DNA from: Mesorhizobium tianshanense
GTDB taxonomy: Bacteria; Pseudomonadota; Alphaproteobacteria; Rhizobiales; Rhizobiaceae
Length of the DNA stretch: 64,000 nucleotides
Assembly (NCBI RefSeq): GCF_007830515.1
Contig: NZ_VLKT01000004.1
Location: 158,389-222,388, forward strand
Reading direction: 5' to 3'
Part shown: piece after piece, positions 34,205-42,432 of the stretch
Numbering within the stretch: position 1 is the first letter of the stretch
Layout of the letters: each line of letters begins with the position of its first letter
The notes under the pieces: model-generated
The model's input: the letters and a program-made list of their open reading frames with translations, nothing else
Told to the model about the DNA's origin: nothing
Databases searched by the model: none
Made by a program: the position numbers and the translations under genes

Positions 34205-35635
34205 ATGTATCCAGAGACGATCGAGTTGTTGATTGACGGCGCGTGGTGCCAGGGGTCGGACGGCAAGTCCGAACCGTTGATCAATCCCGCCACCGAAGAG
34301 GTGCTGGCAACCGTGCCGCACGCTACGGCGGCCGATCTCGACCGCGCTCTTGCGGCCTCAGCCAAAGGCTTCAAGCTATGGAAGGCCATGACCGCGATGC
34401 AGCGCTGGGCGATCATGAACAAGGCCGCCGACCTGATCGAGCAGCGCAAGGATACCATCGCCCGTATATTGACGATGGAAAACGGCAAGGCGCTGGTCGA
34501 GGCCACGGGCGAGGTGCAGTTCGCCGCCGATGCGACCCGCTGGTATGCGGAAGAAGGCAAGCGCGCCTACGGGCGCATCGTCCCTGCCCGGCTGCCCGGC
34601 GTGCGGCAGATGGTCTTCAAGGAGCCGGTTGGTCCCGTCGTTGCGTTCGCGGCCTGGAACTTTCCGGCCAGCAATGTCATCCGCAAGATTTCAGGCGCAC
34701 TCGGCGCCGGCTGTTCGATCATCCTGAAGCCGGCGGAGGAAACGCCCGGAACCGCCGTGGCCATCGCCCACTGTTTCCAGGACGCCGGTCTTCCGGCAGG
34801 CGTTCTCAACATCGTGTTCGGCGAGCCTGCGCGGGTCTCGTCCTATCTTATCGCCTCGCCGATCCCGAAGAAGGTCTCGCTGACCGGCTCGACTGCGGTT
34901 GGAAAGCTGCTGCAGAAACAGGCGGCGGACACGTTGAAGCGCTGCACCATGGAGCTTGGCGGTCACGCCCCTGTCATCGTCTATGAGGATGCCGATCTCG
35001 ATAAGACGCTTGATACGGTCGTCGCATTCAAGTTCCGCAATGCCGGTCAGGTATGCACCTCGCCGACCCGCTTCTACGTGCATGAGGCTGTCTATGGCCG
35101 CTTCATCAAGGGCTTCGCAGCCCGCGCCGAAAAGCTCAGAGTTGGGGACGGCCTCGACACCAGCGCGCAAATGGGCCCGATGATTGCGCCTCGGCGGCTC
35201 GACGCCATGGACGCTTTCGTCAGCGACGCAACGGCGAAAGGCTCGACCGTCGTCACTGGCGGCAATCGTATCGGTAACAAGGGCTACTTCTACGCACCGA
35301 CATTGCTGAAAGACGTACCGGATACGGCGCGTATCATGTCTGAGGAGCCGTTCGGGCCAATCGCGCCGACGACCACTTTCTCAACCTTCGACGACATGAT
35401 CGAGCGGGCAAACTCGCTGCGTTACGGCTTGGCTTCTTTTGTCTTCACCCGCAATCTAAGCCTCGCCCAGAAGACCGAGGCGGCAGTTGAAGCCGGCATG
35501 GTCGGCGTCAACCATATGATGGTGTCGACACCGGAAACACCGTTCGGTGGCTTCAATGAATCCGGCTATGGCTCGGAGAGCGGGATCGAAGGGCTTGACG
35601 CCTATCTGCGGACAAAATTTGTGACGGAGATGTAG
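34205..35635 (+). CDS. NAD(P)-dependent aldehyde dehydrogenase (semialdehyde dehydrogenase type)
   Basis: 476 residues. Domain landmarks: FAAWNFPASNVIRKISGALGAGCSIILKPAEETPGTA, the catalytic Glu in CTMELGGHAPVIV, and the catalytic Cys in NAGQVCTSPTRFYV. The C-terminal PFGGFNESGYGSESGIEGLDAYLRTKF resembles succinate- or 2-oxoglutarate-semialdehyde dehydrogenases. ATG 34205 gives the normal start; 29 codons upstream overlap the control region. Divergent from the racemase operon and probably co-regulated. In a hydroxyproline-type route this would be the final 2-oxoglutarate-semialdehyde step, but the preceding HypD-type deaminase is not adjacent. Confidence 0.9.
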   Translation: MYPETIELLIDGAWCQGSDGKSEPLINPATEEVLATVPHATAADLDRALAASAKGFKLWKAMTAMQRWAIMNKAADLIEQRKDTIARILTMENGKALVEATGEVQFAADATRWYAEEGKRAYGRIVPARLPGVRQMVFKEPVGPVVAFAAWNFPASNVIRKISGALGAGCSIILKPAEETPGTAVAIAHCFQDAGLPAGVLNIVFGEPARVSSYLIASPIPKKVSLTGSTAVGKLLQKQAADTLKRCTMELGGHAPVIVYEDADLDKTLDTVVAFKFRNAGQVCTSPTRFYVHEAVYGRFIKGFAARAEKLRVGDGLDTSAQMGPMIAPRRLDAMDAFVSDATAKGSTVVTGGNRIGNKGYFYAPTLLKDVPDTARIMSEEPFGPIAPTTTFSTFDDMIERANSLRYGLASFVFTRNLSLAQKTEAAVEAGMVGVNHMMVSTPETPFGGFNESGYGSESGIEGLDAYLRTKFVTEM

Positions 35636-35937
35636 AGTGAGGCGCGAAGTTGCTTCGGTAGCGGCGCCACCTCCACTGCCAAGCATTGGTGCGCTTGAAC
35701 CGGCTTGATCGCTGGAAGATGGCGCGACCGATACCGATCTCCTTGTCCCCAAGCGTGGGCTCATCATCAGGCTGATTGTCCATTAGAAAATCCGCATCAA
35801 TCTCACCAAGGAGAGGGGCTGCAGCAAAAAACCCTCTCCTGCCCTTCTCTGCATCTTTCAGCCCCGAATTCGGTGTAGCGCGCCAACGGTTTCGTAACTA
35901 GATAACGCGAACACCTCTCACCTGACGCGGCGGCCTC
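35636..35937. other. Intergenic region between aldehyde dehydrogenase and LLM oxidoreductase
   Basis: No gene is supported in this 300-base stretch. It contains the inverted repeat at 35810-35839 and then about 100 bases of likely leader for the next gene. Confidence 0.5.
35810..35839. terminator. Inverted repeat GGAGAGGG / CCCTCTCC
   Basis: Perfect 8-base arms (35810-35817 and 35832-35839) around a 14-base loop that contains six consecutive A. No T-run follows the stem on the plus strand. It may end the aldehyde dehydrogenase transcript. Confidence 0.4.
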
Positions 35938-36957
35938 ATGAAGAAGATCGGTTTTCTGTCGTTCGGACACTGGGCGCCCTCGCCCCAGTCGCAGACGCGG
36001 TCTGCATCCGACGCACTCCTGCAGTCCATTGAGCTTGCCGTGGCTGCCGAGGAACTGGGCGCGGATGGGGCGTACTTTCGCGTGCATCACTTTGCCCGTC
36101 AACTCGGCTCGCCGTTCCCGCTGCTGGCGGCCGCCGGCGCCAAGACTCGTAGGATCGAGATCGGCACGGCCGTCATCGACATGCGCTACGAGAACCCGCT
36201 CTACATGGCCGAGGACGCGGGCGCTGCCGACCTGATCGCCGGCGGGCGTTTGCAGTTGGGCATCAGCCGCGGCTCGCCCGAGCAGGTGATCGACGGATGG
36301 CGCTACTTCGGCTACGCCCCGCAAGAGGGCGAGAGCGATGCCGACATGGCCCGGCGACACACGCAGGTGCTGCTCGAGGTCTTGCGCGGCAAAGGCTTTG
36401 CCCAGCCCAATCCGCGGCCGATGTTTCCCAATCCTCCCGGCCTGCTTCGGGTCGAGCCGCACTCGGAGGGTCTGCGCGACAGGATCTGGTGGGGCGCCGC
36501 CACCAATGCCACCGCGGAATGGGCGGCGAAATCAGGAATGAACCTGCAGAGCTCCACGCTCAAGTTCGACGAGAGCGGAAAACCCTTTCACATCCAGCAG
36601 GCCGACCAGATCCGGGCTTTTCGTGCGGCCTGGACGGCGGCCGGTCACGAACGCGAGCCGCGCGTGTCCGTGAGCCGTAGCATCTTCGCGTTGGTCGACG
36701 ATCGCGACCGCGCCTATTTCGGCAGCAGTGAGAGCGAGGATCATTTCGGCTACATCGAAGCGGACACGCGCGCCGTGTTCGGCCGCACCTATGCCGCCGA
36801 GCCGGACGTCCTCATCGAGGAACTGAAGAAGGACGACGCCATCATGGAGGCAGACACGCTGCTGCTCACCGTCCCCAACCAGCTCGGCGTCGACTACAAT
36901 GCCCATGTCATCGAAGCGATCCTGACCCATATCGCCCCGGCCTTGGGTTGGCGCTGA
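35938..36957 (+). CDS. LLM-class flavin-dependent oxidoreductase
   Basis: 339 residues of the bacterial luciferase-like monooxygenase barrel. KIGFLSFGHWAPSP at the start, AEELGADGAYFRVHHFARQLGSPFPLLAAAGAKTRRIEIGTAVIDMRYENPLYMAEDAGAADLIAGGRLQLGISRGSPEQ is the diagnostic flavin-binding region. The C-terminus ends YNAHVIEAILTHIAPALGW. Uses reduced FMN and O2 on an unknown organic substrate. The flavin reductase partner is not nearby. Single gene; the purine-rich leader is weak. Confidence 0.87.
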   Translation: MKKIGFLSFGHWAPSPQSQTRSASDALLQSIELAVAAEELGADGAYFRVHHFARQLGSPFPLLAAAGAKTRRIEIGTAVIDMRYENPLYMAEDAGAADLIAGGRLQLGISRGSPEQVIDGWRYFGYAPQEGESDADMARRHTQVLLEVLRGKGFAQPNPRPMFPNPPGLLRVEPHSEGLRDRIWWGAATNATAEWAAKSGMNLQSSTLKFDESGKPFHIQQADQIRAFRAAWTAAGHEREPRVSVSRSIFALVDDRDRAYFGSSESEDHFGYIEADTRAVFGRTYAAEPDVLIEELKKDDAIMEADTLLLTVPNQLGVDYNAHVIEAILTHIAPALGWR

Positions 36958-36996
36958 CACCTCGGCCGAAAACGCCCCTGCCCTTCCGCGAATGCT

Positions 36997-37515
36997 TTAT
37001 CGCCATGACAGTTGGTCCTTTGGCAGCCGGCCGCTCGGGTCGAATACAGTTACCCTGTGCGGAAGATCCGGACCCCAGTCCCAAAGCACCAGGTTGCGAT
37101 CCTCCGTCTCGGCACCCGGGGCAAAACTCGGAACCAGAATACCAGCAATGCCTTGAGGCCGCAGTCGGTCATGGATGGACCATGACGCTGGGCGATTTCC
37201 ATCGCTGAGAGCCGTCGCCCAGGCGCAGGCCATGTCCTCGAGCGTGACGGAGAATTCTCCCCTTCCTTGCTCTATCGTCAGGTCCGCAACGTCGTCGCAA
37301 TCGACTTCGTAGGAGCACAGCACGCAAGGGTCGATCCGATGTGCGAAACCCTGGTTGGCTTCCTTGACCGCTGTCATGACGGTCAACGCCAGATAAAGTG
37401 CCGGCACACCTTTGGGATTGAACCGGGCGCCTCTGATTGCCGCCCCGTCACCGGAAGTGGGCTTGAAAGACCAACGTGGATCGTGCGCCCTGTAGCAGGT
37501 TCTGACAAACCTCAA
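36997..37515 (-). CDS. RES-domain toxin (module 2)
   Basis: 172 residues, a short RES protein. VRTCYRAHDPRWSFKPTSGDGAAIRGARFNPKGVPALYLALTVMTAVKEANQGF carries the conserved Arg, Tyr and Glu. The defining RES serine is probably in GIAGILVPSFAPGAETEDRNLVLWDW. Expected to degrade or use NAD+ and arrest growth. It starts inside the antitoxin stop (ATGA). Clearly a different subfamily from the RES protein at 20275, with much shorter length and little shared sequence. Confidence 0.88.
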   Translation of the reverse strand: MRFVRTCYRAHDPRWSFKPTSGDGAAIRGARFNPKGVPALYLALTVMTAVKEANQGFAHRIDPCVLCSYEVDCDDVADLTIEQGRGEFSVTLEDMACAWATALSDGNRPASWSIHDRLRPQGIAGILVPSFAPGAETEDRNLVLWDWGPDLPHRVTVFDPSGRLPKDQLSWR

Positions 37516-37901
37516 GCAAAGCCACCAACGGCCATATGATCGAGATAATCGCGGACCGCAGCGGCCTTGCCCTCCTTCACCAGCGCTTCAGCGGTGCGTC
37601 CGCCAAATGCTGGAAGCGGCTGAGCCCGATACCAGGCCATCGCCTGTTCCTTGCCGCCCGCCCAGTCCATTACGCGGCTGATGATCTCGAGCATTTCACG
37701 TAGACGTCCCTGTGTCTTTGCCGTCCTGCTGCGCTCCGACCGATAGAGGGTCTCGCGAGCAAGGCCCGCGGTCTGGGCCAGCTGGCCCTTGGACATGCCA
37801 AAACCGTCCGCAACCTGTTCGATGGCAATTTTCCCGACCCGGTCCATATAGGACAAGATGAGAGGTTCATTCAGCCCGGGTATCTTTAGTGCCTGACCCA
37901 T
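37512..37901 (-). CDS. Antitoxin of RES/Xre module, MbcA/ParS/Xre toxin-binding domain (module 2)
   Basis: 129 residues. IEQVADGFGMSKGQLAQTAGLARETLYRSERSRTAKTQGRLREMLEIISRVMDWAGG combines the HTH with the start of the DUF2384 domain. QAMAWYRAQPLPAFGGRTAEALVKEGKAAAVRDYLDHMAVGGFA is the classic MbcA/ParS/Xre toxin-binding end. ATG 37901 has GGAG upstream; an in-frame ATG 18 codons earlier would translate through the palindrome, so the shorter start is preferred. Pairs with the RES toxin immediately downstream. Confidence 0.9.
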   Translation of the reverse strand: MGQALKIPGLNEPLILSYMDRVGKIAIEQVADGFGMSKGQLAQTAGLARETLYRSERSRTAKTQGRLREMLEIISRVMDWAGGKEQAMAWYRAQPLPAFGGRTAEALVKEGKAAAVRDYLDHMAVGGFA

Positions 37902-37916
37902 AGGATGCGCTCCGCC

Positions 37917-37932
37917 ATATAGATAGCTATAT
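37917..37932. promoter_or_regulatory. Palindrome ATATAG-ATAG-CTATAT upstream of module 2
   Basis: Perfect 6-base arms with a 4-base centre, 16 bases upstream of the antitoxin ATG on the minus strand. Probable autoregulatory operator and/or -10 region. It has the same form (6-4-6, ATAG/CTAT-rich) as the palindrome in front of fic at 21405. A tandem TGGCACTAT repeat lies 65 bases further upstream (37999-38017). Confidence 0.55.
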
Positions 37933-38136
37933 TTCTTGTGCAAAAAATATGGCACATGTCGATGACTTTCAAGTCCGAAATCGAAACCAATCCCGGCCTG
38001 GCACTATCTGGCACTATAATGTACGCAAGCAAATGTGCTGCGGTGTGAAGATGGTCGCCAAAGCGCCTCCTCGCGGTACGGTAACTTCTCCGGGGGTACG
38101 CGGCGAACAACGCCCTCTCCTTCCCACCGGGCTTCC

Positions 38137-38562
38137 TTATTTGGTCGCAGGCGGAGCTTCGACCGCCCAGGAAGGATCGGCGCCGAAGGGATGGTCAATG
38201 AAGTAGGCCCAAGTGGTGTCAGGCAGCTTCCGATGCACCTCCATCCCGTGATGATGCACTTCGATCGGCCTGCGCTGGTCGTCCTCACCCCTGATGAGCC
38301 ACTGCGAACGGGTCATGGCGAAGCCTCCTGACACCGTGGTGTGATGCGTGACAACGTCCATGTGAGGCTTCATGCCGATATAGGCGGCCATCGTCTCGCG
38401 GATGCCGTCGCGCCCACGCGCTGTCCTGGTACCACCATGGACTTGATCGACCTGAACGATCGACACATCTGGATGATACATCGCAGCAGCGGCTTCGACG
38501 TCCTGGGCATTGAAAGCTCGCGCCAGCCAAAGATTGCAGAGTTCAGGAGAAGGTGCACCCAT
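38137..38562 (-). CDS. SnoaL/NTF2-like protein
   Basis: 141 residues with the NTF2-like cone fold signature. LARAFNAQDVEAAAAMYHPDVSIVQVDQVHGGTRTARGRDGIRETMAAYIGMKPHM is the helix-strand start. Two strands (VTHHTTVSGGFAMTRSQWLIRG; EVHHHGMEVHRKLPDTTWAYFIDHPF) complete it. ATG 38562 is preceded by AAGGAG, better than the ATG eight codons earlier. The family includes isomerases, hydratases and plain ligand-binding proteins; the function is not assignable. Monocistronic. Confidence 0.75.
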   Translation of the reverse strand: MGAPSPELCNLWLARAFNAQDVEAAAAMYHPDVSIVQVDQVHGGTRTARGRDGIRETMAAYIGMKPHMDVVTHHTTVSGGFAMTRSQWLIRGEDDQRRPIEVHHHGMEVHRKLPDTTWAYFIDHPFGADPSWAVEAPPATK

Positions 38563-38756
38563 TTCAGGCTCCTTATTGCTCGACAACGTTAGACCTGGCC
38601 AACTCCCGTCGGGCTCGTTGGCAATCGCCGATCGGTTGAGGTTGGCGTCTCACAGCTCGAGTTAGGATCCATGGGCATCGGAACAACGGACGGAAGCTGC
38701 GAGACAGCATCTCGGAAAGCGAGATGCTCCATACCGTTCCAACAGTGGTCGGACCT

Positions 38757-39317
38757 TTATCGATCAGGGCTGTCGACATGCTGTAGCGGCAATAGGTAAG
38801 CGATGACCGTTTGATCGCCGAGGGCCGGGTCAAAGCCGATAATATCAGATGCGAACAGGTCATAGGAGGGGCGCCTCTGGAAGCCGAGGTTCTCATACAG
38901 CGTGCATGCCGGCGTCATGAACGAGGCAGTGTGGAGCGCAAGGGCACCTGCGCCCTGCTGGCGGGCGCGCATCACGCACCATTCGCAAAGCGCGCGGCCA
39001 TAGCCGCGGCCCTGCGCCGAGGGAGCAACCGCGAGGGTCCTGAGGCCTGCCAGCCCGGGAGGCCAGCCCATGTCTTCGTGGGAAGCCTCCGCGTAGTAGC
39101 TGACCGTCCCGACGAGCCGTCCTTGATGTTCGAGCACCGCCAGGCTCGCATCCTCCCATCGCCCCGCAAGATCGCAGGCATCGTTTACGTAAGGTTCAAA
39201 GATGTGCCGGGGCAGAGCGTGCCGGAACGATGCGAAGGCATCGGAGACCAGCGTGCTGATTTTATCCAGTTCCTCATGCCTTGCCAGGCGAACGCCCTGC
39301 TTCAAGGTGACCGGCAT
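38757..39317 (-). CDS. GNAT-family N-acetyltransferase
   Basis: 186 residues. The acetyl-CoA-binding motif A, LRTLAVAPSAQGRGYGRALCEWCVMRARQQG, has the Q/R-x-x-G-x-G core. ALALHTASFMTPACTLYENLGFQRRPSYDLF is motif B, and RLARHEELDKISTLVSDAFASF the N-terminal strand. ATG 39317 is preceded by AGGGAGA. It lies ten bases after the sulfite-oxidase-like gene and is probably co-transcribed with it. The substrate is unknown; GNATs in such positions acetylate small amines or protein N-termini. Confidence 0.85.
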   Translation of the reverse strand: MPVTLKQGVRLARHEELDKISTLVSDAFASFRHALPRHIFEPYVNDACDLAGRWEDASLAVLEHQGRLVGTVSYYAEASHEDMGWPPGLAGLRTLAVAPSAQGRGYGRALCEWCVMRARQQGAGALALHTASFMTPACTLYENLGFQRRPSYDLFASDIIGFDPALGDQTVIAYLLPLQHVDSPDR

Positions 39318-39327
39318 TAAATCTCCC

Positions 39328-40350
39328 TCACTCGACTGTGACGTGGACCGTATGTAGGGCGTTGCGCGCGCCGTTGTCCGGCTGGACGTTCCCATCCTCG
39401 TCCGCCGCCCGCACCCGCAACGCGATTTTCCCCGGAACATTCGGCCGCCACAAGAGGGAGAAACGCTGCCATGCCCAACCGCAGCGAGGTTCGAGGCTGG
39501 CCGCACGGTAGCTAGCGCCCCCGTCGAGACTGACCTCCACCAGTGCAGCGGGCCGAAAGGACCAGCCCCACCCCCACACCTGCGTTGGCTGGCCGCGGGC
39601 CAGGATCGCTCCCGGAGCCGGGGAAACGAGAACCGACTCCGGAGCAATCTCCCACACCGGGCGATGGAACAACCGGCCGTCGGCCGTTTCCACGACATCG
39701 TTGTAGAGCCTCGTGGTGAAGACACTGGTCGGCCGATCGGCTGCAAGATGCAGGCGCGAAAGCCATTTGACGCTGTTTGTGCCGTAATAGCCGGGAACGA
39801 CAAGCCTGGCCGGGAAGCCATGTTCGGCCGGAAGCGGCGCGCCGTTGAGCTCATAGGCGACGAGCACGTCGCCTTGGGCCACGCGATCGAGCGGCAGATC
39901 TTTCACGTAAGCATCGACATGTGCACCCGCGATGTGGCCGTGATCGCAGCCGTAGGACCACAGGTATCTTGCTGACGGATCGACGTCCACGTCGCGCAGC
40001 AGTTCATCGAGGGCGACGCCGCCCCAGACGACGTTCGAGACACGCCTGGTCGGAACCTTCGGCTCCTGGGGGTTTCCACAGCATTGATGGACCGCCTCGA
40101 CGGTCCTTTTCGGCCTTGCATTGAGATCGTCAAGCGACCAGGAGGCGACCCGCCCGACCATACCGTCGATGCCCAGGTGCCAGTCGGAGGCGTTGATCCG
40201 CGGAATGCCCAGATGCGCCAGGACGAACATGTCTTCGACGCTTGTAACGGCCTTGCGCATTTCGTGGGGCCGAAGCGGGATGCGCCTGACCCCGGTGGCC
40301 GGATCCATTAACGCTCTGGTCGGGGGCCCAGGACGTGGTTCCATCTGCAT
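39328..40350 (-). CDS. Sulfite-oxidase-like molybdopterin enzyme
   Basis: 340 residues. The sulfite oxidase molybdopterin domain is visible from VHQCCGNPQEP (expected Moco-ligand Cys90), LWSYGCDHGHIAGAHVDAYVKDLPLDR, and PLPAEHGFPARLVVPGYYGTNSVKWLSRLHL. The C-terminal Mo-co dimerisation domain follows (PGAILARGQPTQVWGWGWSFRPAALVEVSLDGG...). No Tat or Sec signal peptide is present, so unlike most bacterial SorA/MsrP enzymes it appears cytoplasmic. No heme domain or cytochrome gene adjoins it. It may oxidise sulfite or act on another S- or N-oxide. Divergent from a LysR regulator. Confidence 0.85.
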   Translation of the reverse strand: MQMEPRPGPPTRALMDPATGVRRIPLRPHEMRKAVTSVEDMFVLAHLGIPRINASDWHLGIDGMVGRVASWSLDDLNARPKRTVEAVHQCCGNPQEPKVPTRRVSNVVWGGVALDELLRDVDVDPSARYLWSYGCDHGHIAGAHVDAYVKDLPLDRVAQGDVLVAYELNGAPLPAEHGFPARLVVPGYYGTNSVKWLSRLHLAADRPTSVFTTRLYNDVVETADGRLFHRPVWEIAPESVLVSPAPGAILARGQPTQVWGWGWSFRPAALVEVSLDGGASYRAASLEPRCGWAWQRFSLLWRPNVPGKIALRVRAADEDGNVQPDNGARNALHTVHVTVE

Positions 40351-40462
40351 TCCCTTGCTCTTGCTGCATCACCGGCGATTGCAGAAAGGAAGTTGGCGCG
40401 CGGAACCATATCCGCCATAGTTGGCTTTGGTGATACAGCATGCCGCAAAGCGGAAAAGCGTG

Positions 40463-41356
40463 ATGGAGCGACTAGATGATCTCCAGGCGTTTCTGGCCGT
40501 CGTAGAAAAGGGCAGCCAGGCGGCCGCCTCACGCCACCTGCGCCGGTCGCTGCAGTCCGTGAACCGGTCACTGTTGGCGCTCGAGAGCGCCGTTGGCGTC
40601 GAACTGGTCAAGCGGTCGACGCGAAAGTCGGAGCCGACCGCGGCCGGCCGAGCGTTTTACGAGCGCATCCAGCCGGCGTTCGCAGAGATCCTGCAGGCGC
40701 GAAACGAGGCCGCGGGCGCCAGGGATGAGATATCAGGCTTGCTGCGTGTCGGCGCGCCCGTGCTGTTCGCGTCATCATATGTCGGACCGGCGGTATGCGA
40801 TTTCCTGCGCCTGTATCCCCGGGTCGAGGTCGAGCTGAAAGCCTCCGACGAACAGGTGGATCTGTTCGACGAAGGCCTCGACCTTACGGTCCGGATCGGC
40901 GAGTCCGCCAACGAGAACCTGATCGCGCGCCGCGTGAATTCAATGCGCGTCGTCACCTTCGGAGCCGAATCCTATTTCGCCAGGCACGGCCGGCCGAAGC
41001 GCCCACAGGACCTCGCCGAGCACAACTGCATTGTCCGGGCCGACCAGGGCATCTTCGATGAATGGCCTTTTTGTATCGAGGGCGATTTTCGGTCCGTTAG
41101 GGTGAGAGGTTGCCTGTGCACCAACAGCGCTGCGGTCACACGCACCGCGGCAAGCGAGGGAATCGGACTTGCGCGGCTCCCTTTTTGGCAAATCGCCGAT
41201 CTCATCGAGCGGAAAACGGTGGAGATCGTCCTTGCGGAATTCGAGGCTGAAAGAATGCCTATCCAATTGCTTTGGCAACCCACACGAGTGCCTCTGCAAC
41301 GAACCCGGCGGTTCGCGGATCTGCTCGCCGCCCGACTGAAGGCAGAGTTGTTTTGA
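40463..41356 (+). CDS. LysR-family transcriptional regulator
   Basis: 297 residues. The HTH is MERLDDLQAFLAVVEKGSQAAASRHLRRSLQSVNRSLLALESAVGVELVKRSTR. The LysR effector domain of the CrgA/DsdC-like group follows (GLLRVGAPVLFASSYVGPAVCDFLRLYPRVEVELKASDEQVDLFDEGLDLTVRIG). ATG 40463 starts exactly at the HTH; earlier in-frame codons lack family sequence. It probably regulates the divergent molybdoenzyme-GNAT operon from the 112-base gap between them. Confidence 0.9.
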   Translation: MERLDDLQAFLAVVEKGSQAAASRHLRRSLQSVNRSLLALESAVGVELVKRSTRKSEPTAAGRAFYERIQPAFAEILQARNEAAGARDEISGLLRVGAPVLFASSYVGPAVCDFLRLYPRVEVELKASDEQVDLFDEGLDLTVRIGESANENLIARRVNSMRVVTFGAESYFARHGRPKRPQDLAEHNCIVRADQGIFDEWPFCIEGDFRSVRVRGCLCTNSAAVTRTAASEGIGLARLPFWQIADLIERKTVEIVLAEFEAERMPIQLLWQPTRVPLQRTRRFADLLAARLKAELF

Positions 41357-41637
41357 AACTTGTGACCCAGAAACCCGCGACTCCACCCGATGCAGCCGCA
41401 ACGACTTTCCGTCCGCCACATCCGCTGCTGCTACTCCCTCTCCCCCGCGCCTTCCATTTTCTGGCATCGGGCTCACCCAATTGTTGAGAATATCGGCACC
41501 GAGGGGTTAAACGGCAGGGGCCGTGCCAACGGCAATCTTGGTAGTGGGCTGTGGCGTAAATTGAGGGGGATCGGTAGCGCCGGTATCGCGCACCTTGATC
41601 AGCATCAACGCGCCCGCACCTCATGGCTGGCCTGCGA

Positions 41638-42432
41638 CTACTGGACCTTCGAGCGCAAGCGATCCGTCACGAACTCCATCAACACCACGATGACGAAGAT
41701 CACGAGAATAATGGTCGAGGCATTCTTGTACTGGAACAGGTCGAACGCGACTTTCAGTTCCTGGCCGATGCCGCCCGCTCCGACAAGGCCGAGAACAACG
41801 GACGAGCGCACTGCTTTTTCAAGCGCAAAGAGCGTGGTGTTTATCAGCGACGGCATGGCGTCAGGCAGGACGGCCCCGCACAGGACCGAAAACCGCCCGG
41901 CGCCGATTGCAAACAGCGCTTCCTGAGGTCTTTTGTCGGCATCCTCCATCGCCTCGGCGAAGAACCGCCCGCAAAAGCCGATCGTATCGACGATGATGGT
42001 CATCGTTCCGGCAACAGCCCCGAGACCAACGGCGGACACGAAAACAAGCGCCCAGACCAGGTCTGGAACGGTTCTGAACAACGAAACCAGCATCCTGGAA
42101 ACATGCCGGAACGGGCCGATCGGGGTTATCTCCTTGGCCGAGAGCCAGGCAAAAGGCAGGCTCAGGACGACACCGATTGCCGTTCCCACGAGCGCGATCT
42201 GAAAGGTTTCGATCATGCGCCAGAACACGCGCAGGAGGAAATCCGGCTCGATGTTTGGAGGTATCATGCGGCCGACGAGATTGGCCATGCGGGGCACTCC
42301 GCCTGCCAATTGCTCAGGCGAAGGCGCAACCTGCCCGGCGGAAACGATCACGAGAGCCGCCAGAGCGACGGCGAAGCTGAAAGTGAGCGGCGAGACCGAC
42401 GGAACCCGGCTCGGCGAAAGGCGGTCATGCAT
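41638..42432 (-). CDS. phnE: Phosphonate ABC transporter permease
   Basis: 264 residues, six helices. FWRMIETFQIALVGTAIGVVLSLPFAWLSAKE and VPDLVWALVFVSAVGLGAVAGTMTIIVDTIGFCGRFFAEAMEDADKRPQEAL are diagnostic of PhnE. GAGGIGQELKVAFDLFQYKNASTIILV is the family C-terminal motif. It overlaps phnC by eight bases and is the last gene of the phnDCE operon. The 280 bases between it and the LysR gene hold no supported feature. Confidence 0.93.
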   Translation of the reverse strand: MHDRLSPSRVPSVSPLTFSFAVALAALVIVSAGQVAPSPEQLAGGVPRMANLVGRMIPPNIEPDFLLRVFWRMIETFQIALVGTAIGVVLSLPFAWLSAKEITPIGPFRHVSRMLVSLFRTVPDLVWALVFVSAVGLGAVAGTMTIIVDTIGFCGRFFAEAMEDADKRPQEALFAIGAGRFSVLCGAVLPDAMPSLINTTLFALEKAVRSSVVLGLVGAGGIGQELKVAFDLFQYKNASTIILVIFVIVVLMEFVTDRLRSKVQ

